64,000 bases of DNA from Maylandia zebra (Eukaryota; Chordata; Actinopteri; Cichliformes; Cichlidae), in NCBI RefSeq assembly GCF_041146795.1, contig NC_135180.1, forward strand, positions 35,758,294 to 35,822,293, read 5' to 3'. This document shows positions 59,878 through 64,000 of this stretch, piece by piece. Position 1 is the stretch's first letter, and the number at the start of each line of letters is the position of its first letter. Both the position numbers and the translations under genes were made by a program. A model generated the notes under the pieces. It was not told the origin of the DNA. It saw only the letters and a program-made list of their open reading frames with translations, and ran no database searches.

Positions 59878-62800
59878 ATGAACGAAAGGAGCAGAATCCT
59901 GCTGTGGATCCGAGAATTCAACCCCAAACAGGTTTTCACCTGGTGAGTGAACAGAGGAGGCGAGAGGGGGAGACCAGCAGTCTGATTCAAAGTGGTTCAG
60001 TTACTTGTGTTTTATTTAGACTTTCAAGTGAATCAAAAGTTGGGTTTTTTTAAATGAAAAAGCTGCTGAATGGCACGGAGGCCGAGTAAACATTTTTCTA
60101 GCAGTTTTTTGAGGGGCCATTTAAGATCATATTATCTAGAAACTAAGTCCTTCAGGTGTGCAGCTCGGTTTACATAGACTGATGGATGCTTGTAGTCCCT
60201 AAACATATGCAGATCTCACAGATTCTGATATTTTATTTACAGCGTCTCACATATAAATTTCACATGAAATTAATTAAAACATTCCAAATCAGGTGAATGT
60301 TTTCACAGATATCGCTGCAGTCAAGCTTTGAACAGACAACTTTATGATTTGCCTTCATGTAGGAGACATCTGTAAATATTAGCTGTGAACAACAGCCTCA
60401 CCAAAGGGCCAATGCTTGAACAATTTTCAAAAGGGCAAAATAAACCAAAGTCCAACATTTTTTTCAAACTAAATGCAAATGACAGATTGAGGCTGAAAGA
60501 TAAAAAGAAGTTATTCTTTAGCTCGACTTCATTAGTTATGCACAAGCAGTTTTCAAACCATTGTCTGTGGTTGGGCCACTGCTGTGTACAGCCAGGTCAC
60601 TGTTGTAAGCCGGTACCCCTCTGCAGAGGGGCATAAACCTAAATGCTAAACCTAAATGACAAGTCTTAACTCAACATTTTAAAAACAAACAAATATTTTA
60701 AGATCCTGCAGCATTCAGTACAGCAGATTATTTTTTAAATAACATTTCTAAACTTATTTAGTCTTTTACTGTGCGTGTATGTGCCATGTCAGAGTTAACC
60801 CAAACCCTAATGTGGCATGGATGGTCTGCAGTAGGAAAACTTAAGAGAGCAGCCATTTTCAATTTATTTATTGATTTTAATTTGTGTTTTTGCTAAAGTT
60901 GTGTTTCATTTGCCTCCATATTTGTGGACCTGTGACACCACGGTTGCAGTGGGCTGCAGGCTGGATAATGAAGACTTTTCTAAAAATGTTATTCGCAGCA
61001 TTTATGAATATTTAAATATCATCTATTTTAAACTTTATTTCCAGTGTTTCAGCACACATCTTTACATTTCTACTATTTTATTTTAAAGAGTCATAGGTTA
61101 AATTGTTGACTACAACAAATTTTTTTTTGTACTTACATTTTTTTGTCAAATACATTTTTAACATCAAATTATAAAACATAAAAAAACTTGCCTTTAAAGG
61201 AATAATGTGGCAGTTTACAACAGGAGATATGATTGATACCAAACTCTTATGTGGAACATAAAGTGAGTTGTGTTAGTTATACTGGGAAAACTCCATGTAG
61301 AAACCTCATCAACCAAACACCTTGTGTAAAGCAAGCTTTGCTCACAAACTCTTTAGAAAAGTGAAAAACACTTTGTATATACATGTTGAACAGCATCATC
61401 TGCCAGGCAGGGAGGAGGTTTCTCTTAAATCTGCTTACAGTGACTTCAAAAAGCAAAGCTGCCTGTTGTGCCTGTTGTTAAAGATCCGCTGCTCATCTCT
61501 CTCTCAGGCAGCTGGCCAAGACGTTGGCTATGGGTCAGGGGCTGGCGGGCCTCATCTGTGGCACAGCTATCACCTCCCAGTTCCTGGCCTCAAACTTTCA
61601 CGTGAACACGCCCATGCTGCAGAGTTTCCTGAACTACCTCCTGCTGACTGTCACCTACACCACCATGCTGCTCTGCAGAACAGGTGACACCCGTGCTGAA
61701 CACCTGAGATTAATGCTGAAATTTATGACATGCATAGCAACACTTCATGGCAGTAAAATTAAATCTTTATATGCCATATTACACATAAATACACAGAACA
61801 CTTGATCAGTCTTTACTGGGATATTCAGAGGCAGGTTTTTCCAAACTGGGTGTTGTATTGTGATTAACAGAATGTGTAAAGTAATTGTGATGATAGAAAT
61901 ATTGTTTTGTGTTGCCCTTTGCAAACGGACTAGAAAAGTAAAGCGAGGTGGTTCTCTGACTAAAAATCTAAAATTTTCTTTGTAAATTTGTTGATTTGTT
62001 CTTCTAAGTTTAGGACTGTCCTTTTCAGAAATTTGTGAGATTTTGTCTTGGATTTTTTTTGTAAATATGCAAATATATTTTGCTTTGCAGTGAGGCAGAG
62101 TGTCCTCAGGCTTGTTGCAGAAACAAACACATCAGTACTGAAGTTCAGGGGTGCTCCCCTTTAAAATGCAGGGGATGGCAATTTTTTACAGATTTTGAAG
62201 AGACGATGGTGGAAGTACTTGCTGCTCGGGCTGGTGGACGTGGAAGCAAACTACACTGTGGTTAAAGCGTACCAATACACCACCATCACCAGCATACAGG
62301 TGAGTAGACTTTCAAAATTTATTTCAGTGTGTTATGAAAGTGCCAAGATTACTAAGGGTGCAACCACTCCTTCAGTACATAATGTAACATAATATGCTCA
62401 ATCGTATCAATCGATCACTATCAATCTTTCCTAAAATGGAAACACATGTCAGTAAATTGTAACTCAAAAGTCACAGCTGGATCAGAAGCGTTTTGGATGT
62501 TCCACACGGTAAATAATACAAATCAAATAATTCCATCAATTTGCTCCAAAAGGCACCACAAAAACTAGAAGTGTGGGGTTTGATCCAAAGAATCGATCGT
62601 ATCAATACCAGCTGGCATTGGTGTTGGAGTTCAGTTCACTTCAGTATGTAGCCCACTAAACTGTGTTAAATTAATGAGTTGTCTTGAGGTTGAAACTGAA
62701 AGGTGTTTTGTCATTTTAACTAATTATTATGTAAAAGAAAAAATCAGAGTGAATTAGTGGTCATTAAAATTAGTTCAAAACAAATTAATTGATCCATCGC

Positions 62801-62995
62801 ACACGTTATTGCACAGCTATCATTTCTGCCTCCAGCTGCTGGACTGCTTCGTGATCCCGGTCCTGATGGGTCTGAGCTGGTGGATTCTGAAGGCTCGCTA
62901 CAGGCTGATCCACTCTGTCGCCGTCTGCATCTGTCTGCTCGGAGTGGGGGCCATGGTGGGAGCCGACCTGCTGGCTGGACGAGACCAGGGCTCCA
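59878..62995 (+). CDS. slc35f2: Solute carrier family 35 member F2, first four coding exons (partial)
   Basis: Exons 59878-59942, 61508-61683, 62172-62299 and 62836-62995 join in frame to 176 residues and run off the right edge. It starts [10 protein letters not shown], shorter than the human N-terminus. Recognised text: [30 protein letters not shown] (first membrane helix), [56 protein letters not shown] and [12 protein letters not shown]. These are SLC35F1/F2-type segments of the drug/metabolite transporter superfamily, a multi-helix membrane carrier; human SLC35F2 imports queuine and the drug YM155. F2 is favoured over F1 by [15 protein letters not shown] and by its place beside cul5. The acceptor of exon 3 must be at 62171 to keep frame. 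The last donor is TCC A|GTAAGG. Confidence 0.92.
59943..61507 (+). other. slc35f2 intron 1
   Basis: About 1.6 kb of AT-rich sequence without a recognised exon or named repeat. Confidence 0.7.
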
Positions 62996-64000
62996 GTAAG
63001 GAATTCTCCAAAGAGTTTACTCACTAATCAAATCCCTGATGGAAGACTATAAATTGTTTAATAAATCAAGTCCATGCAGGACACCAGTGAAAAAAAAACT
63101 TAACTTAGAGAACAGAGACGAATCCTAACACGTGAGTATTGATCTGATATCACTATCAGTGTTGGTATCTATCACTATTTGGATCAATCCACCCACCTCT
63201 ACAAGACACAGAACAACACCAAGATGGTTACACTGAAAACACTCGAGACTTCATCATAAGCTTTTATTCTGTTTATGGAAAAATACAAGGAACACTTGGA
63301 AAGCTGGAAAACTGACTATGATGAGTTCAAAGACAATCTGGAAAATAGAAAGAGCTACACAGGTCATAGGTGGCTAATTGGAAACAGGTGATAATTACAA
63401 AAGAAGTAAAACTGAAAACATGGTAAAGAGGCCAGGAAGTGCAAAATAAAACAGGAAGTGACCTTAACCTTTATATGAATCCTAAATTATGACACATGTG
63501 ATGTTTTGGATTTAAGTGAACGACTAAAGAAAAAATCCTTCACATATCAGGTAATTTTTAGATATAAAGACCTGTGTCAGTTTTATATTTTCAACTCCTG
63601 AGACCTTCTATTACAGAAAAAAGTTTAGATACGGTCGTGAAGGTGCGTTTTTCATCCAAACCACAGTGTTTTCCAACATGTGACACAAACCAAGTAGTGT
63701 AAGTGCCTAAACCTAACCAGGTAATAGACAAAAAAGTATAAACCAAATACATGTTTTACACTTAGCGATGGAAAAAATCAATGCAAAACATATAAGAAAT
63801 AAAAAAAACTTTCTCTATGGTTATAAAACCAACAATACATCCCATTGCTACCACTTTTCCAACCTTTTGCTGACTTTTTGGTCTCTAATCTGGGATAAAA
63901 GCGTTTTCCAGCCTGTGCATGACATGCAGGGAAACCAACACTGAGGCAACATTAGCGTTCGTCTGATGATGTTGAACCTTAGCGATGATCTTGTTGTTCT
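62996..64000 (+). other. slc35f2 intron 4, cut by the window edge
   Basis: The next expected exon (coding for the segment after AGRDQGS) is not found up to 64000. The stretch is AT-rich, with no nameable feature. Confidence 0.6.

Noticed and set aside
61322-61687. 121-codon slc35f2 exon starting upstream of 61508
   Set aside because: The known exon begins after the acceptor at 61507; this frame is a different one through the same DNA.
62192-62299. slc35f2 exon 3 starting at 62192
   Set aside because: After the phase-1 end of exon 2 at 61683 it breaks the frame; 62172 joins in frame and gives the family-typical residues.

Overview
The window is nuclear DNA of a ray-finned fish, most likely a percomorph and possibly a cichlid. 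It is AT-rich and intron-rich, with GT-AG splice sites throughout and many decayed transposons of teleost type: a Penelope-like element, tRNA-type SINEs, hAT-like and Tc1-like relics, and non-LTR tails. There are no operons, CRISPR arrays or prokaryotic signals. The species call is inference from repeat types and gene order.

Five protein-coding genes are supported. From left to right: (1) the first coding exon of a calpain-5/6-type gene on the minus strand (9323-9478), with the rest of the gene off the left edge; (2) an unrecognised single-pass membrane protein of 461 residues with one Ig-like domain and a long acidic tail, plus strand, three coding exons (19833-22420); (3) dcun1d5, minus strand, seven coding exons (25192-28307), 231 residues; (4) cul5, minus strand, nineteen coding exons (40787-58225), which join in frame to 780 residues, the length known for human CUL5; (5) the first four coding exons of slc35f2, plus strand (59878-62995), running off the right edge.

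Two of these genes belong to one pathway. Cul5 is the scaffold of cullin-RING ligase 5 and must be neddylated on a C-terminal lysine (Lys724 here). Dcun1d5 is a DCN1-like factor that promotes cullin neddylation. cul5 and slc35f2 are divergent, about 1.65 kb apart between start codons.

The gene-free stretches are introns and intergenic DNA rich in transposon relics. 1-9200 is probably calpain intron and holds a broken Penelope-like element at about 897-3032. 9500-16400 is probably calpain intron 1, with a short LTR-like element and a hAT-like relic. 16650-19800 separates the calpain promoter from the Ig-type gene. 32070-40780 is intergenic DNA plus the likely cul5 3' UTR. The cul5 introns carry further repeats and a striking near-perfect hairpin at 52887-52942.

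The best candidate for something undescribed is the Ig-type membrane protein with its repeated RLY...EDG motif. Splice sites were assigned by eye from reading frame, splice consensus and protein similarity recalled from known families. No alignment or database search was run.
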